Source of the DNA: Allorhizobium borbori
Lineage (GTDB): Bacteria; Pseudomonadota; Alphaproteobacteria; Rhizobiales; Rhizobiaceae
Assembly (NCBI RefSeq): GCF_014196535.1
Contig: NZ_JACIDU010000006.1
Coordinates: forward strand, 1-64,000
Length of the DNA stretch: 64,000 nucleotides
Direction of reading: 5' to 3'
Shown: positions 35,334 through 44,607 of the stretch, one piece after another
Layout of the letters: each line of letters opens with the position of its first letter
Position numbering within the stretch: position 1 is the first letter of the stretch
Program-made: the position numbers and the translations under genes
Notes under the pieces: model-generated
Database searches by the model: none
Seen by the model: the letters and a program-made list of their open reading frames with translations, nothing else
Told to the model about the DNA's origin: nothing

Positions 35334-36560
35334 ATGCAGACCGGGAATGTGACGACGCCCTTTGGGCGGCGATCGATGACGCTTGCCTTGGTCAAGGGGC
35401 AATTGGAAACCGCCGCGATGCCTTCGGGCAAGTCAGCGGACAAGTGGAAGATTTTCAGGGACGCCTGCGACGCACGAACCTTGCTGGGTCTCAAGGACCG
35501 GGCGCTGGCTGTGCTGAACGCGCTCCTGACGTTTCATCCGGACACGCGCCTGGAAGCGGATGGCAATCTCGTCGTCTTTCCGTCCAACATGCAGCTTAGC
35601 GCCAGGGCGAACGGCATAGCCGGCACGACGCTCCGGGAGAACCTTGCGCATCTGGTCAAGGCCGGGCTCATTCATCGCAAGGATAGTCCGAACGGCAAGC
35701 GCTATGCACGCAAGGGAGCCGATGGCGGCATCAATGACGCCTATGGGTTCAGCCTCGCACCGCTTCTGGCGCGGGCCGAGGAACTGGCGCAGCTTGCCCA
35801 ACAGGTTGCGGCTGAACGTTTGCGTGTGCGCATCCTCAAGGAAAAGATCACCATTCTGCGTCGCGACCTTCGCAAGTTGATTTCTGCGGCGATGGAAGAG
35901 GGGGCCGATGGCGAATGGATGACCGTTGAAGCCCATTACATCGCGGCGGTTGGAGCGCTTGCACGCGCCAAAACCACCGAAAATCTCGAATCTGTCCTCG
36001 ATACGTTTGCGCTATTGCATGCCGAGGTCGTTAATTTGCTGGAAAGTCAGGTTATTTTCCCAAAATACGACACCAATGATGACGAAATCCGTCAGCACAT
36101 ACAGAATTCAAATACACAATCCACCCATGAACTTGAACCTTGCTTCGAAATGCAAGAGGAGGCGCGGGCAGGGGATCAACCATCAGCGTTGCGGGGAGCT
36201 GAACGGCAACAACCCAAAGCCTTTCCGCTGGGTATGGTGTTGAGGGCTTGCCCCGATATCCACGATTACGGGCCGGAGGGGCGCATTTCGAACTGGCGTG
36301 ACCTGATGACGGCGGCGATCGTCGTGCGTTCGACCCTCGGGATCAGCCCGTCTGCCTATCAGCAGGCCTGCGAGGCGATGGGGGCGGAAAATGCGGCAAC
36401 CGCAGTCGCCTGTATTCTCGAAAGGGCAGGGCATATCCAATCGCCGGGTGGATATCTGCGTGATCTTTCACGCCGGGCGGAGCGGGGCGAGTTTTCGCTT
36501 GGTCCGATGCTGATGGCGCTGTTGCGAACAAATGCCCCGGCGGAGCGAAAGATTTGCTGA
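35334..36560 (+). CDS. repC: Replication initiator RepC
   Basis: 408 residues starting with AAAGGTG upstream of the ATG. N-terminal MQTGNVTTPFGRRSMTLALV and KWKIFRDACDARTLLGLKDR ALAVLNALLTFHP are typical of RepC, as is LSARANGIAGTTLRENLAHL VKAGLIHRKDSPNGKRYARK. RepC is the initiator of repABC replicons and the replication origin usually lies inside its gene; an AT-rich stretch in the middle fits. Translation is probably limited by the antisense RNA just upstream. Length is normal. Confidence 0.97.
   Translation: MQTGNVTTPFGRRSMTLALVKGQLETAAMPSGKSADKWKIFRDACDARTLLGLKDRALAVLNALLTFHPDTRLEADGNLVVFPSNMQLSARANGIAGTTLRENLAHLVKAGLIHRKDSPNGKRYARKGADGGINDAYGFSLAPLLARAEELAQLAQQVAAERLRVRILKEKITILRRDLRKLISAAMEEGADGEWMTVEAHYIAAVGALARAKTTENLESVLDTFALLHAEVVNLLESQVIFPKYDTNDDEIRQHIQNSNTQSTHELEPCFEMQEEARAGDQPSALRGAERQQPKAFPLGMVLRACPDIHDYGPEGRISNWRDLMTAAIVVRSTLGISPSAYQQACEAMGAENAATAVACILERAGHIQSPGGYLRDLSRRAERGEFSLGPMLMALLRTNAPAERKIC
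36010..36130. other. AT-rich segment within repC, candidate replication origin
   Basis: Bases around 36010-36130 are clearly richer in A and T than the surrounding repC sequence. In repABC replicons the origin lies in such a region inside repC. Placement is approximate and by inference. Confidence 0.4.
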
Positions 36561-36593
36561 CTTGAGTGCCAAACATTACCCCGAGACTGGTTC

Positions 36594-36793
36594 GATGCTG
36601 TTGGACGAGGGCCGTGCCGGTTTCCTGGCTGAAGTCCTGCCTCGAGCCCGTCACCCTTAAACCCCATCGGCATCCGGCACGCTCTCGGGACGCTGGTTAT
36701 AGACCAATGTGTGGCAAAAGGTGAAATCGAAATCGCCGAGCAGGTCGCTTTCGCCGGTGTGACGTGTGAAGTCGCCGCGAACGTTAACCATCG
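36594..36793 (-). pseudogene. Relic of a glutamine amidotransferase gene with internal deletion
   Basis: On the minus strand MVNVRGDFTRHTGESDLLGD FDFTFCHTLVYNQRPESVPDADG resembles residues 25-57 of the GATase encoded at 47577-48257 (LLGDFDFTFRYYTVVDGQFPESVSDADG), and a second part reads QDFSQETGTALVQ like its C-terminus QDFSQEIGAFLAR. The middle, with the active site Cys and His, is missing. DNA identity is obvious in both pieces, for example the run around GGTGAAATCGAAATCGCCGA. Clearly a decayed copy. Confidence 0.75.
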
Positions 36794-36868
36794 ACAAAGG
36801 CACAATAAGTAAATGCGCTGGCTGCAAAAGAGATGAGAGAACGGGTTCCGGTACCCATTGTCATATTT

Positions 36869-37939
36869 CTATACCTTACCGAGTTCCTCGGGCGTCACTC
36901 CGATTGCTGCTGCCAGTGCCGCCTTGCCACTTTCCGGCATCATTTTGAGGCCGAACTGTATGCCTTCCTGCCATGCCGGGCCGCGATCCCATGCCTCCTT
37001 ATAGGCATCGGCCAGCATGTAACCTTGCTTCGTCTCCTGTAGCGACTCACAGAGTAGCGAGGACTGCAGGAGGTCCTTGTCTCTCTTTGCCCGCCCGAGG
37101 CCATCCGTGCGGCGCCTGGATGCGACGATGAGTTTGTGGATGGCATACCGCTCGGGGGCGGGAATATTCACGCTCACGCCTTCACGATGCAGTAGCACGG
37201 TCCTGACAGGCTCGTAGATCAGATAGTCCAGAAACCGAAGGTTTTCCGCCGATGCGCCACCGAGGGCAGGCATAGGGGAGGGCTTGCCCGTGTAATCATC
37301 CGATCCCCGGTTACCTGTCAGGAATTCCACGCGGTAGGAAACGTTGTTCACGAACGCCACCACCTTTGCCCTGTCGGCTTGATGGGGGACTGCATGGAAT
37401 GTCGGGTCGACCGATCGCAGGACCTCGAGGATCGGAGGCAGGCTGTCCTCAACCTCGGCCGAGATCGAGAAATCCTGTGCGAAGTCTGCGTCACCAGTCT
37501 GCATCGCGGTATTGGGAAGCCGGACACCAAGCAGGCCCGGATAGCAACTGAAGGCAACGGAACCGATCAGGACCGCCCGGAGACGGAAGAGGCCGGCGTC
37601 GGCAAGGGCTTTCGTGACATCTCCTGCAAAGCGATCAGGCGCGGCCATGCCGCCGCTCCGCAGGAGCATGCCGACAAGCCGACGCCGCTCCCGTATGTCA
37701 TCCTTGATTTCCTTATGGCGCTTTACCCGAGCCGTGATCTCATCGTCGGCTTCGGGCCCAACATAACGCCGTTTGTCGCCCTCGTCTGTCGGGTATTCGA
37801 AATACCAGTATTTGCGATCCTTGACGGGAACCGAAACAAAACGTCCATCGAGCGGAAAGTCGGCTTCGAATTGGGCGTCAAACGTCCGCTGCGCGAGTTC
37901 CGCGAACGCAGTGCGATACACCAGGTCGATTTGCTTCAT
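36869..37939 (-). CDS. Nucleotidyltransferase-fold protein (GSU2403 family)
   Basis: 356 residues. The N-terminal third (MKQIDLVYRTAFAELAQRTF, with DRKYWYFEYP) is followed by RAVLIGSVAFSCYPGLLGVR LPNTAMQTGDADFAQDFSIS, the nucleotidyltransferase-like core where GS and DxD (DADF) mark the active site, then NLRFLDYLIYEPVRTVLLHR and a helical end. It resembles the GSU2403 family and distantly AbiEii-type nucleotidyltransferases. Function unknown. A cluster of TTATAAGG palindromes lies directly upstream, and the gene is intact although its surroundings are decayed. Confidence 0.82.
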   Translation of the reverse strand: MKQIDLVYRTAFAELAQRTFDAQFEADFPLDGRFVSVPVKDRKYWYFEYPTDEGDKRRYVGPEADDEITARVKRHKEIKDDIRERRRLVGMLLRSGGMAAPDRFAGDVTKALADAGLFRLRAVLIGSVAFSCYPGLLGVRLPNTAMQTGDADFAQDFSISAEVEDSLPPILEVLRSVDPTFHAVPHQADRAKVVAFVNNVSYRVEFLTGNRGSDDYTGKPSPMPALGGASAENLRFLDYLIYEPVRTVLLHREGVSVNIPAPERYAIHKLIVASRRRTDGLGRAKRDKDLLQSSLLCESLQETKQGYMLADAYKEAWDRGPAWQEGIQFGLKMMPESGKAALAAAIGVTPEELGKV

Positions 37940-37954
37940 CTGTCGGCCGTCCCG

Positions 37955-38016
37955 TTATAAGGAAATCGCCAATCCCTTATAGTCGCTGTTATAAGGAAAT
38001 GCAAAAAACCTTATAA
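37955..38016. repeat. Four TTATAAGG half-sites upstream of the nucleotidyltransferase gene
   Basis: TTATAAGG at 37955-37962 and 37989-37996, and the inverse CCTTATA(A) at 37975-37981 and 38009-38016. The spacing gives two face-to-face pairs just upstream of the start. A likely operator, but no dedicated regulator gene is visible next to it. Confidence 0.65.
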
Positions 38017-38509
38017 CGGTCTCGCAATGTCCGCGCAACAGCCGGACCTGATGACATAAACGCCCTCCGGCAACCTCGCTGTGGCAAGGCGGGTCTGCAC
38101 TGATCCACAAAGGAGGACGGGCATGTCGGAGATCATCACCGTCCGGGCTCTGCCGTCGTCTCCCTCGACGGCGGCGAGGGGGCCATGACACCGAATCCGA
38201 GCTTGAGGAGGCGCTCGCGCAGGTCTTTTACATTGCCGGATTGCGGCTTGCTCGCAAGCACGCAGACGATCCCATTTAGCGGAGCGGATCGGGTTGAATG
38301 GCTTGAATCGTCAGGGGAAAGCGTCGCCATATGCAATCAAACGACCGTGCAGGACGTGATACTGTCATAGGCCGCTCAAAAGCGCCCGCTTCACGACTCT
38401 GAGATACTGGATCTGGCCGGAAAATGCCGAACCCGTGGCATTTGACCACTGTCAAGCATGTCAGGCAACTGCACACTGCCGGCGCATCGCCAACAGCCTG
38501 TCAGTTGTC
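38017..38509. other. Region with no intact gene before the LysE relic
   Basis: About 490 bases. A 21-codon frame with a strong ribosome site (AAAGGAGGACGGGC before ATG 38123) ends at 38188; another frame from about 38180 reads DTESELEEALAQVFYIAGLR LARKHADDPI before a stop, which may be the end of a decayed gene. Nothing else is convincing. Confidence 0.35.
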
Positions 38510-39000
38510 ATGATCCTTACGAGTTTCATCGCCACATATGCGCTGATCGCCATAACACCCGGCCCAAACATGGCCACGGCCATTCATGTGCCCCGCACAC
38601 CGGTCGATGCGAGAGGCGTCGGCGTCCTGTACGGGTTGTTCGTGATCTGGATGAGTGTCGGCTGCTTTCGCAAGCCGTCGGGCGCCGGTTCCGATTTGCA
38701 GCGCAGGGGCACCGGGTTCTGTCAGGCGCTGCTTGTTGCCTTGGTCAACCCGTATACCGCCCATCTGATCATCACTTACATATCCGCGGCGGAGCCGCGC
38801 AGATCAGCGCTGCCGCGCCTGGAATCGTCCTATCGGTATTTCTGGTCGCCGGTTGCTGGTTTTCGTGCGTGGCGCTCGGCTTCAGCAGTCGGCTTTTTGC
38901 GAAAGCGCATTTGCGCCTGGGGGCGGGGATAGAGCCGGTGATTGGTGTGCTGCTGATCGGCCTGGGCGTTTTCAGTGTCTTGCAAACGTTGCCCCTCTGA
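38510..39000 (+). pseudogene. LysE-family exporter pseudogene
   Basis: MILTSFIATYALIAITPGPN MATAIHV is the N-terminus of LysE/RhtB-type amino-acid exporters, with ITPGPNM conserved. Continuing, LLVALVNPYTAHLIITYISA also fits, but then the frame shifts near 38795 and the end reads VLSVFLVAGCWFSCVALGFS, then LGAGIEPVIGVLLIGLGVFS. About 40 residues of the normal 205 are missing between the first and second parts. So it has both a deletion and a frameshift, and is decayed. Confidence 0.8.
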
Positions 39001-39060
39001 GCCCAAATCCGGCAATCGCACAGGCGGGGCCTGTCTTCTGGCTTGCGTCTCTCGCCCGGT

Positions 39061-39483
39061 TTACACCGGTGTGCGCCCGATATCCTTTAGAAGCGCGATG
39101 AGCGCGGCCTGCCGGTGACGTCCTGTTTTGATGAAGATCCGTTCGAGATAGGTGCGGCCCGTCTTTTGCGTGATGCCGAGCAAGGCGGCGGTTCCGGCGA
39201 TGGTATGACCGGCGGCCAGATGTGCAGCGAAGCGCGCTTCGGCGGGCGTCAGGTCGAACAGGGCGCAAAGCAGCGTCTGGTCGGGGGCCACGTTACGGCT
39301 TCCCGCTTCCGTGGCGGCGATTAGAAGGTCGGCGCTGGCGAAAATATCCTGCGCCGAGCGCTTCAGCGGCACGATATGGATGACCAGCGGCGGGCGTCCT
39401 TCCCGCCCGGAAACGGGATAGAGCGGATGGCGGCGCTGTTTGACGACAATAATGAATCCACTCGCTGCTGGGTAGCGATGTTG
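39061..39483 (-). pseudogene. 5'-truncated LuxR-type regulator
   Basis: The frame FDLTPAEARFAAHLAAGHTI AGTAALLGITQKTGRTYLER IFIKTGRHRQAALIALLK is a LuxR-type C-terminal HTH, and the upstream part IIVVKQRRHPLYPVSGREGR PPLVIHIVPLK matches the end of the sensor domain of such regulators. The frame stops at 39484, so most of the sensor domain (some 250 residues) is gone. It might make a free HTH fragment from GTG 39372, but a relic is more likely. Confidence 0.7.
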
Positions 39484-39740
39484 TCAGTCTGTTCAACTCA
39501 GGCAGATGTAGAGGACTGGAATCAGCACGGTCGAATGCGCCTGTTCCGGCCGATGATGGCAACACGCTTGATATTTATCGGTCCAATGTCCGGCGCCTGC
39601 CGTCTTCCGGTGCGGCAATATCTTTCATGATACTTGGCATTTCGATGAAGCTTGGCCGGCGGCGAATTCCATATTAGCCGTCACGCTATCTTATTGAAAT
39701 AATTTACATGTATCGTCTTGCGATTGAACGCAGGACGACG

Positions 39741-41156
39741 CTATTCCTGCGGCTGCGGTTGAAAGAGGCGCAGGCTGAGCCGGGCGCTCAAGCCGCGGCC
39801 CGAAGCGGTGTCGCCGAGACTGATCAGGCCACCATGGAGATCGGCGATACGGCGCGCGATCGCAAGACCAAGCCCCGAGCCCGGCTTCGCGTCGCCACGG
39901 GCGATCTGGTAGAAGCGTTGAAAGACACGGCTACGTTCCTCCTCGGGAATACCCGGTCCTTCATCCTCGACCGCGATTGTCCCCGTCGTCGCGTCCGGCA
40001 TCACACGCACCGTTACGCACCCGCCTTCGTCACTATGGGCAATCGCGTTATCGACAAGGTTGGCGATGACCTCCCCGAGAAGCAGCGGATTGCCCGCGAC
40101 GTTAACAGGGGTGTCCGGCGCATCGAGGACGATATCGACATTGCGGCTCAGAGCCCGGGGCGCACGTTCGGCCAGAACGTCGGCAGCAAGGCGGCCGAGA
40201 TCGACGCGTTGATCGACATCGACCTCGCTCTTCGCATCGACGCGCGCCAGCACGATCAATTGCTGGAGCATGCGTTGCAGGCGCGTCACGCCGCTCTGAG
40301 CCTCGCCGAGCGTTGCCAGAAGATCGTCCTGGCCCGCCGCCTGCCGCTCCAGAAGCTCGAGATGCAGCTTGATACCGCCCAGCGGCGAGCGCAACTGATG
40401 TGAGGCATCGGCGGTAAAATCGCGCACGCCGGCAATCGTTTCATCCAGCCGCTCCATCAGCGTGTTGATCGCCGAGACAAGATCGACGGCCTCTTCCGGC
40501 ACGCGTGCGGTATCGATACGGGCAAAGGGGATGGCGCCCGGCGGCGCCCTTCCCAGAAGCTCCTGACTGATTTCGGTCAGCGGCAGAAGCCCGCGCAAAA
40601 TGGCCAGATAGGAGAGAATGGCGGCAGCACTCAGGAGAACGGCTTCAAAAAACACGAGGACGACGAGCATCCGCGCTTCCATATTGAGCCTGCTGTTCAG
40701 CGTTTCCGCCATCCTGAATGTGAGCGGACGTGCGAAGCCTTCGATGGTGCGGCTCGTCATCGCGATCCGCACCTTGTTGTCATTCAGATCGGCTGGCACA
40801 TGCGTGATCTGGTCAAGCGGCGCGGGGCGCGTGTCCAGTGCACAGAGCTCCCGGTCGCCACGCTGAAAGCCGGCGCCGTCGGAGATACAGAAGGCAAATG
40901 TATCATTTGCCTCGCCGCTCAGGATCTCGATGGCGCCCTGCGCGATTGTGTTGTCGATATGCGCCGGACCCCGTGCGGTCGCGCGGTCGATGATAGAGAC
41001 AAGCGCCGCATCGAGAAGGCGATCCTGCGTCAGGCTCACGACGCTATGGATGAGAAATGCGCCGCCGATGCCGAAGACGATCGCCAGCACTGCAACCGGC
41101 AAAACCATGTTTTGCAGAAGGCGCCGACGGATGGACGGCGTGGCGCTCGCATCCAT
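39741..41156 (-). CDS. tctE: Sensor histidine kinase, TctE/QseC-like
   Basis: 471 residues: a first membrane helix at about 15-38, a periplasmic sensor of about 125 residues, a second helix at about 164-187, then the dimerisation box with H253 in DASHQLRSPLGGIKLHLELL and the ATPase domain with NLVDNAIAHS, DEGPGIP and GSGLGLAIARRIADLHGG. This is the TctE-like group that senses tricarboxylates. Its gene lies next to the TctD-like regulator and near a citrate-type transporter, so citrate or tricarballylate is the likely signal. The ATG follows the regulator's stop directly. Confidence 0.9.
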   Translation of the reverse strand: MDASATPSIRRRLLQNMVLPVAVLAIVFGIGGAFLIHSVVSLTQDRLLDAALVSIIDRATARGPAHIDNTIAQGAIEILSGEANDTFAFCISDGAGFQRGDRELCALDTRPAPLDQITHVPADLNDNKVRIAMTSRTIEGFARPLTFRMAETLNSRLNMEARMLVVLVFFEAVLLSAAAILSYLAILRGLLPLTEISQELLGRAPPGAIPFARIDTARVPEEAVDLVSAINTLMERLDETIAGVRDFTADASHQLRSPLGGIKLHLELLERQAAGQDDLLATLGEAQSGVTRLQRMLQQLIVLARVDAKSEVDVDQRVDLGRLAADVLAERAPRALSRNVDIVLDAPDTPVNVAGNPLLLGEVIANLVDNAIAHSDEGGCVTVRVMPDATTGTIAVEDEGPGIPEEERSRVFQRFYQIARGDAKPGSGLGLAIARRIADLHGGLISLGDTASGRGLSARLSLRLFQPQPQE

Positions 41157-41822
41157 TCACTCGACCTCGAGAATATAGCCGACCCCGCGGATTGTGCGAA
41201 TATTGGGGCCATGCGGCTCAAGCTTCTTGCGCAGGCGGCCGAGATGCAGTTCCACGGCATTGGGCGTGAGCGCATCGTCGAAATTCGAAATCGCGGAGGC
41301 GAGCCGCTCCTTCTGCACGACCTGGCCGGCGCGGCCGAGAAGAAGAACGAGAACTGAATATTCCCTTGGACGCAGGAAGAGCGGGCGTCCGGCGAGCGTT
41401 ACCGTGCCGGAGTTGCGGTCGATGGAAAGCGCGCCGCAGGTCAGCATCGGACCGGCCTGGTTCTGGCCGCGCCGGACGAGCGAGCGCACGCGGGCCTCGA
41501 ATTCCTCGAGCGCGAAGGGCTTGGTCAGATAGTCATCGGCTCCCACATCGAGCCCGGCGACCCGGTCGGGAATGGCATCGCGCGCGGTCAGGATCATCAC
41601 GGGCGTAGCCGAACCGGCCTGCCGCAGCGCTTTCAGCACCGTGAGCCCGTCCATTTCAGGCAAGCCGAGGTCGAGCACGACGAGCGCATAGTCTTCTTCG
41701 AGCGCTGCGGCGAGCCCGTCGCGGCCATTGTCGACACGATCAACCGCATAGCCGGCGGCCGCAAGCGCCGCCACGATCCCGCGCGCTAACGACGGGTCAT
41801 CCTCTACAATGAGGACCCGCAT
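41157..41822 (-). CDS. tctD: Response regulator, OmpR family (TctD-like)
   Basis: 221 residues from the ATG at 41822 with AGGGAGGAAGGC upstream. Receiver domain MRVLIVEDDPSLARGIVAAL with the phospho-accepting D51 (VVLDLGLPEMDG) and K in FLTKPFALEEF-type region read as YLTKPFALEEFEARV; then the winged HTH LSIDRNSGTVTLAGRPLFLR PREYSVL and LGRLRKKLEPHGPNIRTIRG VGYIL. It is encoded just upstream of its kinase and diverges from the citrate-type symporter, its probable target. Confidence 0.92.
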   Translation of the reverse strand: MRVLIVEDDPSLARGIVAALAAAGYAVDRVDNGRDGLAAALEEDYALVVLDLGLPEMDGLTVLKALRQAGSATPVMILTARDAIPDRVAGLDVGADDYLTKPFALEEFEARVRSLVRRGQNQAGPMLTCGALSIDRNSGTVTLAGRPLFLRPREYSVLVLLLGRAGQVVQKERLASAISNFDDALTPNAVELHLGRLRKKLEPHGPNIRTIRGVGYILEVE

Positions 41823-42087
41823 GCCTTCCTCCCTGGTCACAATTTGCTTCGGCCTAGATCAAGCACGGAGGATGGGTCCGCGACAAGACAATTTCGCGCC
41901 ACTCCCTTGGCTGACAGGATGGTGACGGGAAATCCGATGTAAGCGCTGGAAATGAGTTTGGTAAAGCCGCATGTCGCGGCCTGCCGTTGAGACGCGCCGT
42001 GGGCCACAACGACTGACGCGCGACCGTTCGTATCGAGGCCGGAGGACCCCCAGGCGGGGTGCGTCTCGTGCACAGGGAGGAACAACC

Positions 42088-43386
42088 ATGACAGCAAGTA
42101 CACGCTCATCCCGCGTTGGCACCGTATTGCGCGTAACAAGCGGCAATTTCCTTGAGATGTTCGACTTTTTCCTCGTCGGCATCTACGCCAGCAACATTTC
42201 CAAGACCTTCTTTCCGTCGAACAACGAAGTTGCATCGCTGATGCTGACCTTCATGACCTTCGGCGCGGGCTTTCTGATGCGACCGCTCGGTGCGATCTTT
42301 CTCGGGGCCTATGTCGACAGGATCGGTCGTCGTCAGGGCCTCATCGTCACGCTCGGCATCATGGCGGTCGGCACTGTGCTTATTGCCTTCGTGCCCGGCG
42401 TCGAGACGATTGGTCTCTTCGCACCGCTTCTCGTTCTGATCGGCCGCCTGTTGCAGGGCTTTTCCGCCGGTGTGGAACTCGGTGGCGTCTCGGTCTATCT
42501 GGCGGAGATGTCGACCCCCGGCAAAAAGGGCTTCTATGTGTCGTGGCAGTCCGCCAGCCAGCAGGTTGCCATCATGGTCGCGGCCGCTCTCGGCTACGCG
42601 CTGAACTCCGTGCTGCCGCCGAGCATGATGTCGGAATGGGGCTGGCGCATACCCTTCTTCATCGGCTGTGGCATCGTACCGTTCCTGTTTTATATCCGGC
42701 GCTCGCTCGAGGAAACGCAGGAATTCGCCGCCCGTAAGCATCACCCGACCATGACACAGATCTACCAGACGCTGGCTGCGAACTGGGGCATCGTCCTGCT
42801 CGGCATGCTGATGGTCGTCATGACGACGGTCTCGTTCTATACCATTACCGTTTACACGCCGACCTTCGGCAAGAGCGTCCTGAAGCTTTCGGAGACCGAC
42901 AGTCTTCTCGTGACGTTCTGCGTCGCCCTGTCGAACTTCTTCTGGCTGCCGGTAATGGGTGCTGTTTCCGACCGCATCGGCCGCAAGCCCGTACTCGTGG
43001 TCTTTTCGGCGCTGGCTCTCGTGACAGCCTACCCGGTCATCGCCTGGCTCGTCGCCGCACCGAGCTTCGAGCACATGCTGATCGCCGAACTCTGGCTCAG
43101 CTTCCTCTATGCCAGCTACAATGGCGCCATGGTGGTTGCCCTGACGGAGATCGTGCCGCCGATCGTGCGGACGGCAGGCTTCTCGCTTGCCTATTCACTG
43201 GCGACGGCGATCTTCGGTGGCTTCACGCCAGCCATCGCCACCTGGCTTATCCAGGAGACCGGCGACAAGGCAGCACCCGGCTATTGGCTCGCCTTTGCAG
43301 GCGGTTGCGGTCTGGTGGCGACGCTTCTCATCTACCGCAAGGTGACGGACAGCGCGCGGTCCAGCACAATCGCCGCCGAGGCGTGA
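42088..43386 (+). CDS. Citrate/tricarballylate-type proton symporter (MHS family)
   Basis: 432 residues from the ATG at 42088 with GGGAGGAACAACC upstream. A metabolite:H+ symporter of the major facilitator superfamily with twelve expected helices; conserved pieces are [60 protein letters not shown] and [11 protein letters not shown]. Length and sequence are close to citrate symporter CitA and TcuC. It diverges from the tctDE-like genes across 265 bases. A hairpin terminator follows. Confidence 0.88.
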   Translation: MTASTRSSRVGTVLRVTSGNFLEMFDFFLVGIYASNISKTFFPSNNEVASLMLTFMTFGAGFLMRPLGAIFLGAYVDRIGRRQGLIVTLGIMAVGTVLIAFVPGVETIGLFAPLLVLIGRLLQGFSAGVELGGVSVYLAEMSTPGKKGFYVSWQSASQQVAIMVAAALGYALNSVLPPSMMSEWGWRIPFFIGCGIVPFLFYIRRSLEETQEFAARKHHPTMTQIYQTLAANWGIVLLGMLMVVMTTVSFYTITVYTPTFGKSVLKLSETDSLLVTFCVALSNFFWLPVMGAVSDRIGRKPVLVVFSALALVTAYPVIAWLVAAPSFEHMLIAELWLSFLYASYNGAMVVALTEIVPPIVRTAGFSLAYSLATAIFGGFTPAIATWLIQETGDKAAPGYWLAFAGGCGLVATLLIYRKVTDSARSSTIAAEA

Positions 43387-43394
43387 CAAACGAC

Positions 43395-43421
43395 GCGGGA
43401 CGGCGCGATTGTCCGTCCCGC
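43395..43421 (+). terminator. Terminator after the citrate-type symporter gene
   Basis: GCGGGACGG (43395-43403) pairs with CCGTCCCGC (43413-43421), 9 bp perfect with a 9-base loop, followed by a pyrimidine run TCTCTTCCTCTC. A further CTGTCCC/GGGACAG hairpin at 43453-43470 may end the convergent DMT gene. Confidence 0.75.
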
Positions 43422-43683
43422 TCTCTTCCTCTCGGTCTCTTTCATTGAGAGACTGTCCCAACGGGGACAGATGGGATGGACTTTCCGCGGGCTGATGACC
43501 CGACAAGGACGGAAAGCTGGCCGGGCCACCGGATTGAGAGTGGCATGCGGTCTGCAATTGCGGAAACACGCCTTATTGACCAGTCAGCTCAGACGTTGAC
43601 CGCGCCCACCGTCATGACGTTGGCACTCTGCCTGTGCGGCACCAGCGGGAAGCGATGGTTCTTGTAACGGATGGCCGGCGTGT

Positions 43684-44574
43684 TCATCGCGTCCGGCGTC
43701 GTCCTTCGACTGCGGCCATCGCCGCGCCGGACACAACGAGCGGAAGTGCCGTCAGGAATGCGTAGGACAAGGGTGTATCGAACAGGAGCGTGTCGGCAAT
43801 GACCGGCCACACGATTGCCAGATATTCGAACGGTGCCAGCAGGGACGCCTCGGCATGCCTGAAAGCCAGCGTCAGGGCGATATGCGCAAAACCTCCGAAC
43901 AATCCGGCGAGAATGAGCATGATCAGTCCGTAGCTATCCGGCATGGCCCATCCGAACGGAATGGTGGCGATCCCGCCAAGCATAGAGGCGATCACGAAGT
44001 AGAAGGCGATGGCGCCCGGATTTTCGGTTCGGCTCAGGCTTCGCACCATGATGAGCGCACATGCAGTCAGAATGCCCATCAGCAGGCCGAAGAGATACCC
44101 CCAAAGGCGATCGCCATTGATATCGCCCTGACCGATCTCCGGCCATACGAGTGCCAGAACACCGGCCAGTCCCAGCACGACGCCGCCGACGCGCCAGACT
44201 GTTATCCGTTCGGACAGAAGAAGAACGCCGGCGATGCTGGTAAAGGTGGGCGACAGATAGCCGAGCAAGGTCGCTTCGGCCAAAGGCAGCCGGGCGATCG
44301 ATGCAAAGGACGCAAACATCGCCGCAGCGCCAAGGCTGGAGCGCAGGAGATGCCCGAGCGGTCGCTTCGTTGCGAGACCATGCGGGAACTCTGCCCTTAG
44401 CCAAAGGAAAACCACAAGCGGGATCAGCGCGAATGCGGACCGGAAGAAGACGATTTCACCAACCGGGATTTCGGCTGAAGTCGCCTTGATGCAGACTGAC
44501 ATGACGGCAAACAGGAAACCCGAAAGGATGCGCAGACCTATCCCTGCGGCCGGATTTTCAGAGGTTCTGGTCAC
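43684..44574 (-). CDS. DMT-superfamily (EamA) exporter
   Basis: About 296 residues from GTG 44574, or 307 from a TTG directly after the preceding ATPase stop. Two EamA repeats of five helices each: GLRILSGFLFAVMSVCIKAT, EIPVGEIVFFRSAFALIPLV, LGLAGVLALVWPEIGQGDIN and FGGFAHIALTLAFRHAEASL LAPFEYLAIVW. It follows the metal-type ABC genes with almost no gap, so it is probably co-transcribed, though what it moves and how that relates to the importer are unclear. Confidence 0.82.
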   Translation of the reverse strand: MTRTSENPAAGIGLRILSGFLFAVMSVCIKATSAEIPVGEIVFFRSAFALIPLVVFLWLRAEFPHGLATKRPLGHLLRSSLGAAAMFASFASIARLPLAEATLLGYLSPTFTSIAGVLLLSERITVWRVGGVVLGLAGVLALVWPEIGQGDINGDRLWGYLFGLLMGILTACALIMVRSLSRTENPGAIAFYFVIASMLGGIATIPFGWAMPDSYGLIMLILAGLFGGFAHIALTLAFRHAEASLLAPFEYLAIVWPVIADTLLFDTPLSYAFLTALPLVVSGAAMAAVEGRRRTR

Positions 44575-44607
44575 GGTCGATTCTTCACGCTGTTTCGCAG
44601 GCCGCAA

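Noticed and set aside
36343-36654. Minus-strand open frame overlapping the end of repC
   Set aside because: Only its first part (QDFSQETG) has meaning as the end of the GATase relic; the rest is antisense to repC.
38123-38188. 21-codon frame with a very strong ribosome site
   Set aside because: Too short to assign, the surroundings are decayed, and a better reading in another frame suggests the remains of a longer lost gene.
39708-40403. Plus-strand open frame of 231 codons opposite the histidine kinase
   Set aside because: The minus strand encodes an intact kinase with H-box and ATPase motifs; the plus-strand frame is its complement.
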